A stretch of 64,000 bases of DNA, taken from assembly GCA_002778195.1 (NCBI GenBank), contig PCDI01000003.1:1812770-1876769 (forward strand), in the 5' to 3' direction. The translations under genes and the position numbers were made by a program. This DNA is from Raffaelea ambrosiae. Lineage: Eukaryota; Ascomycota; Sordariomycetes; Ophiostomatales; Ophiostomataceae. Below the pieces are notes generated by a model. The model was not told where the DNA came from. It did no database searches and saw only the letters and a program-made list of their open reading frames with translations. Below, one piece after another: positions 63,895 to 64,000 of this stretch (position 1 is its first letter; each line of letters starts with the position of its first letter).

Positions 63895-64000
63895 GTACTC
63901 CCCTCCTTACGACCGAGCTCCGTCGAGGTCGAAGGTTAGGGACCAGGCTTGTCGGGGTAACGGCGGTGGTAGTTGTCCAGGAGTTGCTTAGCATTCGTCA
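63619..64000 (-). mobile_element. Second chromovirus copy (3' end), running off the window
   Basis: Bases 63619-63894 are the reverse complement of the 276-bp LTR at 26580, with two transitions near 63743-63747. The following bases match the 3' end of the element at 21228-26855, including the last chromodomain codons (63940-64000). The stop is TAA instead of TGA. So a second, oppositely oriented copy lies here, inserted in the degraded Gypsy element. Its 5' part and right target duplication are outside the window. Confidence 0.92.

Overview
The window looks like a filamentous ascomycete chromosome segment, probably Sordariomycetes and possibly Hypocreales (inference from gene content). Genes carry short introns (about 49-110 bp) with GT..AG ends and CTAAC-type branch sites. 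Repeats carry C-to-T/G-to-A stop codons as left by repeat-induced point mutation (RIP). Genes are monocistronic, on both strands.

Region 1, about 1.5-17 kb, is a compact biosynthetic cluster that I read as a dikaritin-type RiPP pathway (the ustiloxin/phomopsin class of ribosomal cyclic peptides). It holds a secreted precursor with eight Kex2-bounded 16-residue repeats (9073-9561), a UstYa-type DUF3328 oxidase (7154-7840), a secreted tyrosinase (5648-6970), a class I SAM methyltransferase (2086-3068) and an N2227/carnosine-N-methyltransferase-like enzyme with a predicted membrane anchor (3406-5122). It also holds a small secreted protein with a His at the predicted mature N-terminus (10044-10742), a membrane-anchored But2-domain protein (11362-12364), a sulfotransferase-like/HAD fusion cut by one TAG (12985-14463) and an MFS permease (14994-16863). 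Expected flow: secretion, Kex2 cleavage at KR, Tyr crosslinking or oxidation by DUF3328 and tyrosinase, methylation, export. The predicted core is Tyr-Ala-X-Gly with X = Asp or Lys. Three sequence blocks recur in the same order upstream of the first methyltransferase and upstream of the precursor.

Region 2, about 17.8-39.7 kb, is an accessory island. It starts with an intact DUF3435 tyrosine recombinase (17859-20408, the Starship-captain/Crypton superfamily) and a short MADS-like ORF. A Ty3/Gypsy chromovirus with identical LTRs and a 5-bp target duplication, but many nonsense codons, follows (21228-26855). Then comes a LINE with a 12-bp target duplication whose ORF1 is split by a solo LTR (28530-30885). 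An NLR gene is found as two complementary halves on opposite strands (32.39-34.0 kb and 38.14-39.66 kb) around a DUF7924 gene, as if a 5.8-kb inversion had cut it.

Region 3, about 41.5-59.2 kb, is ordinary accessory sequence: a JmjC protein, a zinc-finger/Ulp1-like protein, a BCS1-like AAA ATPase with an internal stop, a Nudix protein, a Zn-cluster regulator, an APH-like kinase and conserved hypotheticals.

Region 4, 60 kb to the end, is repeat-rich. A RIP-degraded Gypsy element on the minus strand is cut by a second copy of the 21-kb chromovirus that runs off the right edge.

Splice sites were placed by eye from reading frame and consensus; family names are from motif recognition without any search.
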